From an uncultured Candidatus Binatia bacterium (GTDB lineage: Bacteria; Desulfobacterota; Binatia; Bin18), in contig OY282457.1 of the NCBI GenBank assembly GCA_958296235.1, positions 699,769-763,768 on the forward strand: DNA of 64,000 nt. Reading direction: 5' to 3'. The notes beneath the pieces were generated by a model, which was not told the DNA's origin, ran no database searches, and was given only the letters and a program-made list of their open reading frames with translations. Of this stretch, positions 8,305 to 15,979 are shown piece after piece. Every line of letters starts with the position of its first letter. Positions within the stretch are counted from its first letter, which is position 1. Made by a program: the position numbers and the translations under genes.

Positions 8305-9621
8305 ATGGCGATGGCGCAAAGCAGGGGCAACTGGTCGGGAACGTTGGGATTCGTGCTTGCCGCTATGGGGTCGGCGGTCGGCTTGGGCAATATCTGGCGC
8401 TTTTCGTATATCACCGGTGAAAACGGCGGGGCTGCGTTTATTCTCGTATATGTTGGCTGCGTAGCCGCGGTCGGCATCCCACTGCTGATTGCCGAATTGC
8501 TCATCGGTCGACGTACGCAGCGAAACGTCGTCGGCGCACTCTCCGCGTTGCGGCCCGGCTCGGTGTGGCCCGTCACCGGCTGGCTGGGCGTGGCCACCGG
8601 CTTTTTCATTTTATCGTATTATTCGGTCGTCGGCGGCTGGGTTTTGGACTACATCGTGCTGTCCGGCCTGGGCAGCTTCAGCGGGCAGTCGGCACCAGCC
8701 ATCGGAGAGCTGTTTGACTCGCTGAGGCTAAACGGGCCGCGGCAGGTGTTCTGGCACGCCGTGTTCATGGGCCTGACCATCTGGTTTGTCTCGCACGGTG
8801 TGGCGCGCGGCATCGAGCTGGCCAATCGGGTCATGATACCCACCCTCCTCCTGTTGTTGGTTTTTTTGCTCGTATACGCGTGCACGACCGGCGGAGCCGC
8901 GCAGGGCATTGCGTTTTTGATGACACCGGACTGGAGCAAGATCGGCCCCCAGACGATGCTACAAGCGATTGGACAGGCGTTTTTCTCTATCGGGGTGGGC
9001 ATGGGCGTCATGATCACCTACGGCAGCTATCTGCAACGCCAGACCAGCCTGCCGCGCGCGGCGCTGATCGTAGCCGGCTGCGACACGGGTGTCGCGATCC
9101 TGGCCGGGTTCATGATTTTTCCGCTGGTGTTCACATTCGCGCTGCAACCCGACGCCGGGCCGGCGCTGATTTTCAAGACCCTACCGGTCGCGTTTGGTCG
9201 TCTTCCGTTCGGCAACCTGCTCGCCGTCCTCTTTTTCCTGCTGCTGACGTTTGCGGCGCTGAGTTCGGCCATCTCCATGCTGGAAGTCGTTGTCGCCTAT
9301 TTTGTCGATGAGCGGGGTTGGAGCCGCGTGGCGGCCAGTTGGATAGTCGGCGGCGTGATCTTCGCTCTCGGTATTCCCTCGGCGCTGGAGGGAAAAGTCT
9401 TCGACTTTATCAACATCGTGACAAGCGACTATATGTTGCCCGCCGGCGGGCTACTGATCGCCGTATTTACCGGGTGGTGGCTCACGCATCAAGAGCGGCA
9501 AGCGGAAGTCCCGGCGAGCGATCTGAGGCCGATCCTCTATCTGGGGTGGGTCTTTCTGCTGCGCTTTGTTGCGCCGATTGCCGTGACGATTATTTTGTTG
9601 CAATCGATCGGGTTGTTCTAG
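8305..9621 (+). CDS. Sodium-dependent transporter, SNF (NSS) family
   Basis: 438 residues, the usual length of bacterial neurotransmitter:sodium symporters such as MhsT and LeuT relatives. The sodium/substrate site of TM1 is intact: GSAVGLGNIWRFSYITGENGG at about 22-42, with the unwound G-L-G-N-x-W-R-F. About 11 hydrophobic helices follow, including the TM6 region IGQAFFSIGVGMGVMITYGSYL. These carriers import amino acids or amines by sodium symport across the inner membrane. The ATG follows GGAGAAG. The FAD monooxygenase gene starts one base after the stop, so the two are cotranscribed and the imported compound may be its substrate. Confidence 0.92.
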   Translation: MAMAQSRGNWSGTLGFVLAAMGSAVGLGNIWRFSYITGENGGAAFILVYVGCVAAVGIPLLIAELLIGRRTQRNVVGALSALRPGSVWPVTGWLGVATGFFILSYYSVVGGWVLDYIVLSGLGSFSGQSAPAIGELFDSLRLNGPRQVFWHAVFMGLTIWFVSHGVARGIELANRVMIPTLLLLLVFLLVYACTTGGAAQGIAFLMTPDWSKIGPQTMLQAIGQAFFSIGVGMGVMITYGSYLQRQTSLPRAALIVAGCDTGVAILAGFMIFPLVFTFALQPDAGPALIFKTLPVAFGRLPFGNLLAVLFFLLLTFAALSSAISMLEVVVAYFVDERGWSRVAASWIVGGVIFALGIPSALEGKVFDFINIVTSDYMLPAGGLLIAVFTGWWLTHQERQAEVPASDLRPILYLGWVFLLRFVAPIAVTIILLQSIGLF

Positions 9622-9622
9622 C

Positions 9623-10837
9623 GTGGGTACGCACGACACCGCGTGCTGCATCGTTGGCGGTGGTCCGGCCGGGGCCATGCTCGCCCTCCTGCTGGCGCGT
9701 CAGGACGTGCCGGTCACGCTCCTTGAAAGCCAGCTTAATTTTGATCGTGATTTTCGCGGCGATACGCTCCATCCGTCGGTCATGGAGATATTGGCTTCGA
9801 TTGGCCTGGCCGAGCGTCTGCTGAGCCGGCGCCATGCCAGGATCGACCGACTCTCCATCCAGACGCCTGAAGAGTCGCTCCCGTTGATTGACCTGCGCCG
9901 CCTCAGGACGCCATACCCGTATATCACGCTGATTCCACAAGTCGATTTCCTCGATTTCATCACTACCGAGGCCCAACACTATCCCCATTTTCAGCTTCAG
10001 ATAGGAGCCAATGTCCAGGAGTTAGTCAAAAAGAACGGGAGCGTCCGGGGCCTCCGCTATCGGACCACGAATGGGGACTGGCGCGAGGTGCGCGCTCAGC
10101 TCACGATTGGGGCGGACGGCCGTTTCTCTCGGCTACGCCGTCTTGCCAAGCTGGAACCGCAGACGGCCCGGCCACCGATGGATATACTGTGGTTCCGGTT
10201 GCCGCGGCAGCCGAACGACCCGGTGGATGCCGGCGCGACGCTCCGCATCGGACAGGGACATCTGCTCGTCCTTCAGAATCGGCATGCCTATTGGCAAATC
10301 GGCTATGCCATCCTCAAAGGCAGCTACAGCCACGTCCGCGCGGCTGGTCTGGAGGCCCTGCAACGCTCCGTTGGCGAGCTTGTTCCCTGGGCTCACGACC
10401 GCGTGGGCTCTCTCTCGACCTGGCAGGATATTGCCGTCCTGTCCGTTGGTGCCGACCGGCTTTCGCAGTGGTATCAAGCCGGCCTGCTGCTGATAGGCGA
10501 CGCTGCCCATGTCATGTCTCCAGTCGGCGGTATCGGCATTAACTATGCTATCCATGATGCCGTGGTCGCGGCAAATATCCTGGCTCGGCCCCTGCGGAGC
10601 CACACGGTCCAGGAGCATCACCTGGCGGACATACAGCGGCAACGCGCCTGGCCAACGCGCGTTATCCAGGCGTTTCAGGCCCAGATTCAGCAGCGCATTA
10701 TTGCCCCGGCATTACGCGGCAGCGCGTCGTTTCGGCTCCCCCTGTCCATGCGGCTGGTCGCGCGGATTCCGCTGCTGCGCACTATTCCCGCCGCGCTGCT
10801 TGCCTTTGGACCAAAACGGGTCCGCGTAGAAGCGTAG
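9623..10837 (+). CDS. FAD-dependent monooxygenase (PHBH/UbiH-like)
   Basis: 404 residues with the three class A flavoprotein hydroxylase motifs: the Rossmann G-G-G-P-A-G at 12-17, the D-G motif in TIGADGRFSRLRR near residue 170, and LLIGDAAHVMSPVGGIGIN near 292. The C-terminus is short, as in UbiH and aromatic hydroxylases. It would hydroxylate an aromatic or quinone-like substrate using NAD(P)H and oxygen. The GTG start lies one base after the transporter stop, so translation is probably coupled. The sequence does not say whether it serves ubiquinone synthesis or catabolism; the transporter partner favours catabolism or specialised metabolism. Confidence 0.82.
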   Translation: MGTHDTACCIVGGGPAGAMLALLLARQDVPVTLLESQLNFDRDFRGDTLHPSVMEILASIGLAERLLSRRHARIDRLSIQTPEESLPLIDLRRLRTPYPYITLIPQVDFLDFITTEAQHYPHFQLQIGANVQELVKKNGSVRGLRYRTTNGDWREVRAQLTIGADGRFSRLRRLAKLEPQTARPPMDILWFRLPRQPNDPVDAGATLRIGQGHLLVLQNRHAYWQIGYAILKGSYSHVRAAGLEALQRSVGELVPWAHDRVGSLSTWQDIAVLSVGADRLSQWYQAGLLLIGDAAHVMSPVGGIGINYAIHDAVVAANILARPLRSHTVQEHHLADIQRQRAWPTRVIQAFQAQIQQRIIAPALRGSASFRLPLSMRLVARIPLLRTIPAALLAFGPKRVRVEA

Positions 10838-10977
10838 AGGCCGCAAAGGACGCCATTTCCCCGCATGAGTTGGCCGTGCTACTACTCTGATTACCGGAGC
10901 CCTGCGTATGGCTGAATCAAGAGCGCGCGCCCGACCAATAGACCGCTTTGTCTGGGCTGGGGGAGTGAGGAGGAGTC

Positions 10978-11781
10978 ATGGATTGGAATGCCCTGATGGC
11001 GGCAACGCTCACCATCTATAGACGCGCAGCAAAAGAGACGGTCGAGAAACTCGGAAGAGGCTGGTGGGTCGCCCTCCTGCCCTTGGTGTACACGCCGCTC
11101 ATCTTTCTTGCGGCGACTTTTTTTGGGCGGATGGGTTTTGCCGGGGGGCTCCTGGTTGGGCTGGTCATGGCCCTGTGCACCAGCTCGTACTTGTACTTTA
11201 TTGACGGCATTGTGCACGGCCAGCGCGTGCAGCCCCAAGAATTACTCGATAGTTGGCGGCCCCACTTTGGCTCGGTTATCAGCATTGTATTCTTCCTGAT
11301 GCTGATCCGCCTGCTGTTCTCTATAATGCCCGGCGGGGCTGGCTCTCAGGCCCTGTATGTGCTCGTCCATCTCGTTCTTCCGATCCTGCTCAGCCCGGTC
11401 ACGGAGGTCATCTACCAAGGCCGGACTGACGGATGGGCCATGATACAGGAGAGCTTTGAGTTTCTGCGTGAAAGTGGCGTGGAGTGGTTTGCGCCCCTGG
11501 TTGGGCTGGTTGTGGTGGTGTCGATTAGCGGTGGTTTCCCGCCAATTGCCCTGGCCTCGTCGCTCTTCTTTCCGCTCGATATTCTGGCTATGCCGATGCA
11601 GCTTGGTCGATCTATGCTGCTGCCCTTTGGCATCGGGTTTTGGAATTCGTCGGCGGAAATCATCTGGGCCGCAGGCAGTTCTTTTTTCCTCTACGTGGTC
11701 ATGGTTTTTCGCGGTCTGTTGTTTCGGGCGCTTGCCGCGGGGACCCGCCGGCAGCGTATTTTCCGCTCCCGCCTGGACTAG
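10978..11781 (+). CDS. Polytopic membrane protein of unknown function
   Basis: 267 residues with about six predicted membrane helices (for example WWVALLPLVYTPLIFLAATFF, GGLLVGLVMALCTSSYLYFI, IVFFLMLIRLLFSI and APLVGLVVVVSISGG). No family motif is recognised. It has a strong GAGGAG site seven bases before the ATG, a conserved-looking amphipathic N-terminus and a basic C-terminal tail, so it is likely a real inner-membrane protein. It stands alone, 140 bases after the monooxygenase, and ends 9 bases from the convergent lipoprotein gene. Confidence 0.7.
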   Translation: MDWNALMAATLTIYRRAAKETVEKLGRGWWVALLPLVYTPLIFLAATFFGRMGFAGGLLVGLVMALCTSSYLYFIDGIVHGQRVQPQELLDSWRPHFGSVISIVFFLMLIRLLFSIMPGGAGSQALYVLVHLVLPILLSPVTEVIYQGRTDGWAMIQESFEFLRESGVEWFAPLVGLVVVVSISGGFPPIALASSLFFPLDILAMPMQLGRSMLLPFGIGFWNSSAEIIWAAGSSFFLYVVMVFRGLLFRALAAGTRRQRIFRSRLD

Positions 11782-11790
11782 CAACAAACC

Positions 11791-12507
11791 TTACTCAACA
11801 GGACCGAGTTCTATTCCCTCTAATAGCTCCTCTTCTTCAGGACTCAGCTCGATATCTTCCAGGGCGTCGTCTGCCACAGAATCGGAGCCCAGAGCTTCCT
11901 CTAAAGCGCTGAATTCCGTTTCCTCAAATTCGTTCTGCTCTTCCAGCTCTGCTTCGCTCTCTTCTCCAAAATTTTCGCCCAAGGCTTCTTCTAAAGGACT
12001 TGGCTCCGTTTCGACTTCTACGGTCTCGAATGTCTCGTCGACCTCTCCCGTCCATTCGGCAACAGCCGCCAGCATGGGTCTGACCAGGGCGGTCGGAATG
12101 CCATAGGCCGCTTCGGGTCCGGGCTTGCCCATAGTTACATGGGACGCCTCATCGTCATCTTTTTCTTTGAAGAACACGCCGGACATGATCCTGCGCCCAC
12201 CGACAAACTGAACCGTCTCAACGCGGAAAAACTTCCCAGTCACCTCACCATTGATATTCCTTTGGTCGCCTCTGTTGCTGACTTCCCAGCCGTTTTCCGT
12301 TGCCACGTCCTGAAACAGCATGAGCGCCACTTGCGGCGGAACCTTCAGATTCAGCTTCTCACCCGCCTTGATCCGCTCTTCTTTTTTCGGCTCTACACCC
12401 GGAATGATGGCTGACATGGATGACACTGTTGATTTCACAGAGCCGCAGCTCACGAGGCCGAGGAAGCTCAGGCTGACCGTCCAGACTAGGTAGCGCATTA
12501 TTTTCAT
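11791..12507 (-). CDS. Lipoprotein with long acidic tail
   Basis: 238 residues. The N-terminus MKIMRYLVWTVSLSFLGLVSCGS is a lipoprotein signal with C21 in the lipobox. Residues 45-150 form a compact domain (LNLKVPPQVALMLFQDVATENGWEV, then VETVQFVGGRRIMSGVFFKEK). From about 165 onwards the protein is almost all Glu/Asp with two copies of an L-E-E-A-L-G motif and a final EELLEGIELG. Such acidic tails are often flexible partner- or metal-binding segments. A GAGGAAAAG site supports the ATG at 12505-12507. One copy of the 21-bp islet repeat lies directly upstream, at 12535-12555. Function unknown. Confidence 0.65.
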   Translation of the reverse strand: MKIMRYLVWTVSLSFLGLVSCGSVKSTVSSMSAIIPGVEPKKEERIKAGEKLNLKVPPQVALMLFQDVATENGWEVSNRGDQRNINGEVTGKFFRVETVQFVGGRRIMSGVFFKEKDDDEASHVTMGKPGPEAAYGIPTALVRPMLAAVAEWTGEVDETFETVEVETEPSPLEEALGENFGEESEAELEEQNEFEETEFSALEEALGSDSVADDALEDIELSPEEEELLEGIELGPVE

Positions 12508-12534
12508 GACCACTTTTCCTCTCACATACGGGCT

Positions 12535-12555
12535 GACGCTTATACGTGTTGGGCC
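12535..12555. repeat. 21-bp direct repeat, left copy (islet boundary)
   Basis: Starts GACGCTTATACG and ends TGGGCC. It is identical over 21 bases to 14978-14998 and in the same orientation. The right copy covers the last codons and stop of the luciferase-like oxidoreductase gene; this left copy is outside any gene, 28 bases upstream of the lipoprotein start. The two copies bracket the HEPN/nuclease block, like attachment-site duplications of small islands. Confidence 0.75.
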
Positions 12556-12649
12556 CGGAAGACTTGGAGGCAGGAGCTTTTTGGATAGTTCATCGAGGCG
12601 TCATCCAGGATACCGTTCATTCAGACTTACTTACTGGCTTCGGATCACC

Positions 12650-13228
12650 TTATATATTGATACCCAATGTCTTCAATACGCTCCGAATTGCTTCCTTCAA
12701 AAAAACAGGCTGTGCGTAAGGTATGACGTTACCCTCCGCCATGTATCTCCAATCGAGGAAATAGTTATTCGCTGATTGGAATGCTTGCTCCGCTGTTTTC
12801 CAGCCCTCATCAGGTAGACGTTTATGCTGCTGGATTCGTACCGCATAGTCAGCTTCTATTTCGTTTCTCCTCTTGACAGGCAATTCACTATACAGATCAT
12901 CGTACAGTTTGTGTGTCTGTGGAGCGACGGCATCGGGACGTTCAATTTCGTATACGTACTTAAGCGCTAATTCTGCGGCCAGGCCGGCAAGCACTTGGGC
13001 GGACTGAATCATACCAATAGAGTATCCGCCTGAAATGACTGTGAATTCACGCATCTCTCCATACTGGTCTTGTTGCCATTCCCGCCGACTAGATTTTGCA
13101 GCTTCAATTTTTTGTCTTTCCGCGGCGAGGCTGTCGATGTGATCAGAACTTTCCAACATTCCTACAACTAACGACTCAATCACCGGCGCTTTTCGGGTAG
13201 GTCTTTTTCGCCCCTTCATACTGGACAT
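12650..13228 (-). CDS. HEPN-like helical protein
   Basis: 192 residues, mainly helical. The stretch from about 70, GMIQSAQVLAGLAAELALKYVYEIERP, followed by QTHKLYDDLYSELP, is the typical HEPN-domain layout: a helix with A-x-E-x-x-L-K, a loop, then H-x-L-x-x-L. The classical R-x(4-6)-H RNase motif is not met (the Arg and His are eight residues apart), so catalytic activity is doubtful. HEPN proteins are common in toxin-antitoxin and antiphage systems. GAGGAG lies 10 bases before the ATG at 13226-13228. Base composition is clearly more AT-rich than the flanks. It follows the nuclease gene by 112 bases on the same strand. Confidence 0.55.
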   Translation of the reverse strand: MSSMKGRKRPTRKAPVIESLVVGMLESSDHIDSLAAERQKIEAAKSSRREWQQDQYGEMREFTVISGGYSIGMIQSAQVLAGLAAELALKYVYEIERPDAVAPQTHKLYDDLYSELPVKRRNEIEADYAVRIQQHKRLPDEGWKTAEQAFQSANNYFLDWRYMAEGNVIPYAQPVFLKEAIRSVLKTLGINI

Positions 13229-13340
13229 GGTCGTCAAACTCCTCTTCTGCTAACTTAAAGTAGCTTCTCGCCCTGAGAATATGTCTTTCGCCACCCTTCT
13301 CGTTTAGTCCAAAGCCCCTCGGACCGATTTTGACCTCTAC

Positions 13341-14513
13341 TTATTCGTTAGCTTTATTTTCGTTCCTCCACGTCGTCCAGAGGAGACCTCTTTTATGCCT
13401 TTTATTTGCAAGGTCTTTTTTCTCACGTCGTTGGTCAAGTATGCTCTTCTTCACAAGAGGGTACAGATGCCATCGTCGTTTCACTTTCAGCCGTTCCTTC
13501 TCCTCTTCTTCCTTTAGACGTTTCTGCTCCTCTTGATATCTTTGCTGTTCCTCCTGCCAGCGTTCTTCTTCCTCACGCCTCTTCCTTTCCATTTCGGCTT
13601 TTAGCTGCTGCTTCTCTTCCCAATTTACCCATTTTCGATCCGTTGCTTTAGACCGGATTTTGGCTTCCGTAGTCGAGAACCATGATCGAATCTCCTCCCA
13701 ACTGTCAATTTCACCAAGATCGATCGGCTTCTTAATCTTGAGAATATTCCTACCCGTCTCATTATATTGCCACTCTTGTTTTCTATTTACTTGTGGAAAA
13801 TCCGTACTTAATTTCTCCGAATAAATATCAACGGCTCCTCTATCATTTCTCTGACGTCTTCCACGAAACACCCGGGCGGAAACATCTATTTCCGCTTCAT
13901 TCATACTAACTTTTCTGGCTATCACAGCGTTTACGTACTCTATTTTGAAATGAGTTATACTTTTATACCTTTCTTCTCCCCGTCCCCACTGATTCCAAAA
14001 TTCTTCGATCAATTTGGTGTTTTTCACTCTCTCGTCTTCGGTATATAAAACTCTTTCTAGTTGCGCTGGTGTCGGCCCTAACTCCAGCAAGAGGAAAACC
14101 TGATCGTTGTCTTCATTTTTTCGATCGATCTTCAACAAATAGTATACCGCTCCTTCTGTCTTGGCCGCTTCTTTTCTGTTCGTTTCAGAGACTAACCTTC
14201 GAAATTTTCTATCGAAAGCTGACGCAACCCAAATTCTAATCCTCGCCTCCAAACTCTCTCCATACGCAACCAACTGGTGCCAATGTCTGGTGTTCGCCGG
14301 TTCGAGTTGATTCTCGATTACTACTTTCGTTTTGCTTTTCGCTTCCCACGCGACAATATCTGCCCGGCCGCCTGCTGCACGGACCTCTCGTCCTAATGAG
14401 GACAGTTCGAGCCCTGTTGCTTTTGATACAGACTCAATGTTGTCCTTCAGCCAGGGAGTGAAATCCTCAGCCTCGTGGGGCCATTTTTCTCTAATCCATC
14501 CATCTTGTCTCAT
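13341..14513 (-). CDS. PD-(D/E)XK nuclease-like protein (DUF4268-type) with coiled-coil tail
   Basis: 390 residues. The N-terminal 120 residues carry a restriction-nuclease core: GREVRAAGGRADIVAWEAKSKTKVVIENQLE gives D52 and the E67-N-Q69 variant of the E-x-K motif, followed by HWHQLVAYGESLEARIRIWVAS. This matches DUF4268/RecB-like families found beside restriction and abortive-infection genes. Residues 150-290 form an uncharacterised domain, and 298-346 a long Glu/Lys/Arg-rich coiled coil. Base composition is AT-rich. The ATG at 14511-14513 has only a weak GAGAA site. With the HEPN-like gene it forms a two-gene unit, likely defensive. Confidence 0.65.
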   Translation of the reverse strand: MRQDGWIREKWPHEAEDFTPWLKDNIESVSKATGLELSSLGREVRAAGGRADIVAWEAKSKTKVVIENQLEPANTRHWHQLVAYGESLEARIRIWVASAFDRKFRRLVSETNRKEAAKTEGAVYYLLKIDRKNEDNDQVFLLLELGPTPAQLERVLYTEDERVKNTKLIEEFWNQWGRGEERYKSITHFKIEYVNAVIARKVSMNEAEIDVSARVFRGRRQRNDRGAVDIYSEKLSTDFPQVNRKQEWQYNETGRNILKIKKPIDLGEIDSWEEIRSWFSTTEAKIRSKATDRKWVNWEEKQQLKAEMERKRREEEERWQEEQQRYQEEQKRLKEEEEKERLKVKRRWHLYPLVKKSILDQRREKKDLANKRHKRGLLWTTWRNENKANE

Positions 14514-14564
14514 GCGGACACTCAGTTCTCTTTACCGAAAGAATGGGCGAACGATGCCTTTGGA

Positions 14565-14780
14565 TCAAAGGCAAGTGAGATTTCCTCGTTTAAGGTTTCG
14601 TCCACTGATTCTTTCGCTCTTTTCGCGTAGCCCGTCAAGGCAACGCTGCTGAGCGGCAGGATTGCGGTCGATGGCCATGCAGGCTTCCCGTGCGTGGATA
14701 CGGTCCTCGGTGTCGCGTTCTAGCCACTCCACGAGCGGGTCGCGCTGGAAGGGCCGCATAGTATCTTCAAGGATTTTGTT
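14565..14780 (-). pseudogene. In-frame continuation after an amber stop (or separate 64-aa ORF)
   Basis: Reading on past the TAG at 14781-14783 in the same frame gives NKILEDTMRPFQRDP, then WLERDTEDRIHAREACM and QQRCLDGLREKSERISGR, ending at 14565. It has its own ATG at 14757-14759 with a poor ribosome site. The composition (charged, helical, two cysteines 12 residues apart) looks like a natural protein tail. Either the secreted-protein gene was split by a nonsense mutation, the stop is read through, or this is an independent small gene. Confidence 0.4.
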
Positions 14781-14942
14781 CTAGCGGTCTCGGCGCTCGT
14801 AGTACTCATCCATACTCCGTCGATAGCTTTCTCCTGGATCGTGGGTGTCAAAGTCAAAAGGGTCGTACTGAGCCAAGACCACGCTGGGCAGCCCGAGGCA
14901 GGCTACCAGACACACGCCCGTCAAAGCGGTTCCTCTCGTCAT
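14781..14942 (-). CDS. Small secreted protein, 53 aa, possibly truncated
   Basis: The ATG at 14940-14942 has an excellent AAGGAGGAG site. The product MTRGTALTGVCLVACLGLPSVVLA is a signal peptide, followed by QYDPFDFDTHDPGESYRRSMDEYYERRDR, so the mature part is only about 30 residues, rich in Asp and Tyr. Translation ends at an amber codon, and the same frame stays open for 72 more codons. No family is recognised. It lies just inside the 21-bp repeat at the right end of the islet, though its base composition is closer to the host. Confidence 0.55.
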   Translation of the reverse strand: MTRGTALTGVCLVACLGLPSVVLAQYDPFDFDTHDPGESYRRSMDEYYERRDR

Positions 14943-14977
14943 ACTCGGCTCCTCCTTCTGGTCCTTTGGAAATTCTG

Positions 14978-14998
14978 GACGCTTATACGTGTTGGGCC
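14978..14998. repeat. 21-bp direct repeat, right copy (islet boundary)
   Basis: Identical to 12535-12555 over 21 bases. On the minus strand it encodes the final A-Q-H-V and the TAA of the luciferase-like oxidoreductase, plus a few bases beyond, so the intact gene contains this copy. Insertion at a gene's 3' end with the end regenerated is the typical signature of site-specific integration. Confidence 0.75.
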
Positions 14999-15858
14999 AA
15001 CTCAACAATAGGCGCGAGTTGCTTAACGGCTTCAACGCCATTACGGAAAGCGGCCTGGGCCGCGGCCAGTATCACCCGAGTGACGCCGGCTTCCTGGTAG
15101 TGTTTGAGCGTATCGCCATCCAGGCCGCCTTCGGGCGAAGAGAGCAGGAGGACGGAGAATTCAAGGGCTTCGGGGTCACGACCGGCCTCCAGGGCCAGTT
15201 GTTTGATGACAGGAATATCTTCCTTGGCCTGCTCGGGCGTGAGCCCCCCAGGGCACCAGCCATCGGCATAGCGGGCCACCCGCTTGAGCGCGTAGCGCCG
15301 GTCATGCGCGCCAAGAAAGATCGGCGGGGTTGGCTTTTGGACCGGCTTGGGAAAGAGTTTGACTGACGGGAAACGGACAAACTCGCCGTCATAGCTGGCT
15401 TCCTCTTTGGTCCACAGCTCTCGGAGGGCTTCAACCGATTCACGCAGATGTTGCCAGCGTTTGGCAAACTGCACACCCATGATTGCGGCTTCCTCAGGCA
15501 GCCAGCCGGCCCCGACCCCGAGCAGGAGGCGCCCGTTTGAGTATAGATCAATACTCGCCGCAGCCTTTGCAGTCGTGATCGTGTCACGCTCCGGCAGGAG
15601 GCAGATACCCGTCCCCAGACGAATCGTCTGTGTCGCCTGCGCTGCCGCGGCCAAGGCCACAAACGGATCAACCAGATGCGCATAGAATTCAGGTATTTTT
15701 CCATCCGGTGAGCGGGGATAATAGGTCGTAGAGTGCGTCGGTATGACTAAATGCTCGGCAACCCAAAATGACTCAAACCCGAGACGCTCGGCCTCGTGAG
15801 CAAGAGTCCCCGGTTCTCCAGACTGTTCGGTTAAAAAAGCGAGTACCCCGACCTGCAT
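14983..15858 (-). CDS. LLM-class (luciferase-like) F420/flavin-dependent oxidoreductase
   Basis: 291 residues of the bacterial-luciferase TIM-barrel superfamily. Typical features are FESFWVAEHLVIP near residue 30, ATQTIRLGTGICLLPERD near 80, SNGRLLLGVGAGWLPEE and the YADGWCPGG block near 200. It fits the TIGR03619-type F420-dependent subgroup, whose members reduce or oxygenate small hydrophobic substrates; the cofactor (F420 or FMN) cannot be fixed from sequence. A GGGAGG site precedes the ATG at 15856-15858. Its last codons lie in the 21-bp repeat that bounds the islet, so this gene is probably the integration target. Confidence 0.85.
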   Translation of the reverse strand: MQVGVLAFLTEQSGEPGTLAHEAERLGFESFWVAEHLVIPTHSTTYYPRSPDGKIPEFYAHLVDPFVALAAAAQATQTIRLGTGICLLPERDTITTAKAAASIDLYSNGRLLLGVGAGWLPEEAAIMGVQFAKRWQHLRESVEALRELWTKEEASYDGEFVRFPSVKLFPKPVQKPTPPIFLGAHDRRYALKRVARYADGWCPGGLTPEQAKEDIPVIKQLALEAGRDPEALEFSVLLLSSPEGGLDGDTLKHYQEAGVTRVILAAAQAAFRNGVEAVKQLAPIVELAQHV

Positions 15859-15979
15859 GGCTAACCTCCCTTACCTGGTATCAGTTTTTCTGTAAGAATC
15901 TGACTTTAATAGGAAATGGCCGGAGACTCAATTGCGGCATCCATTCCACTACCCAAAACGCCGGTCTTCTCTTCCCCTG

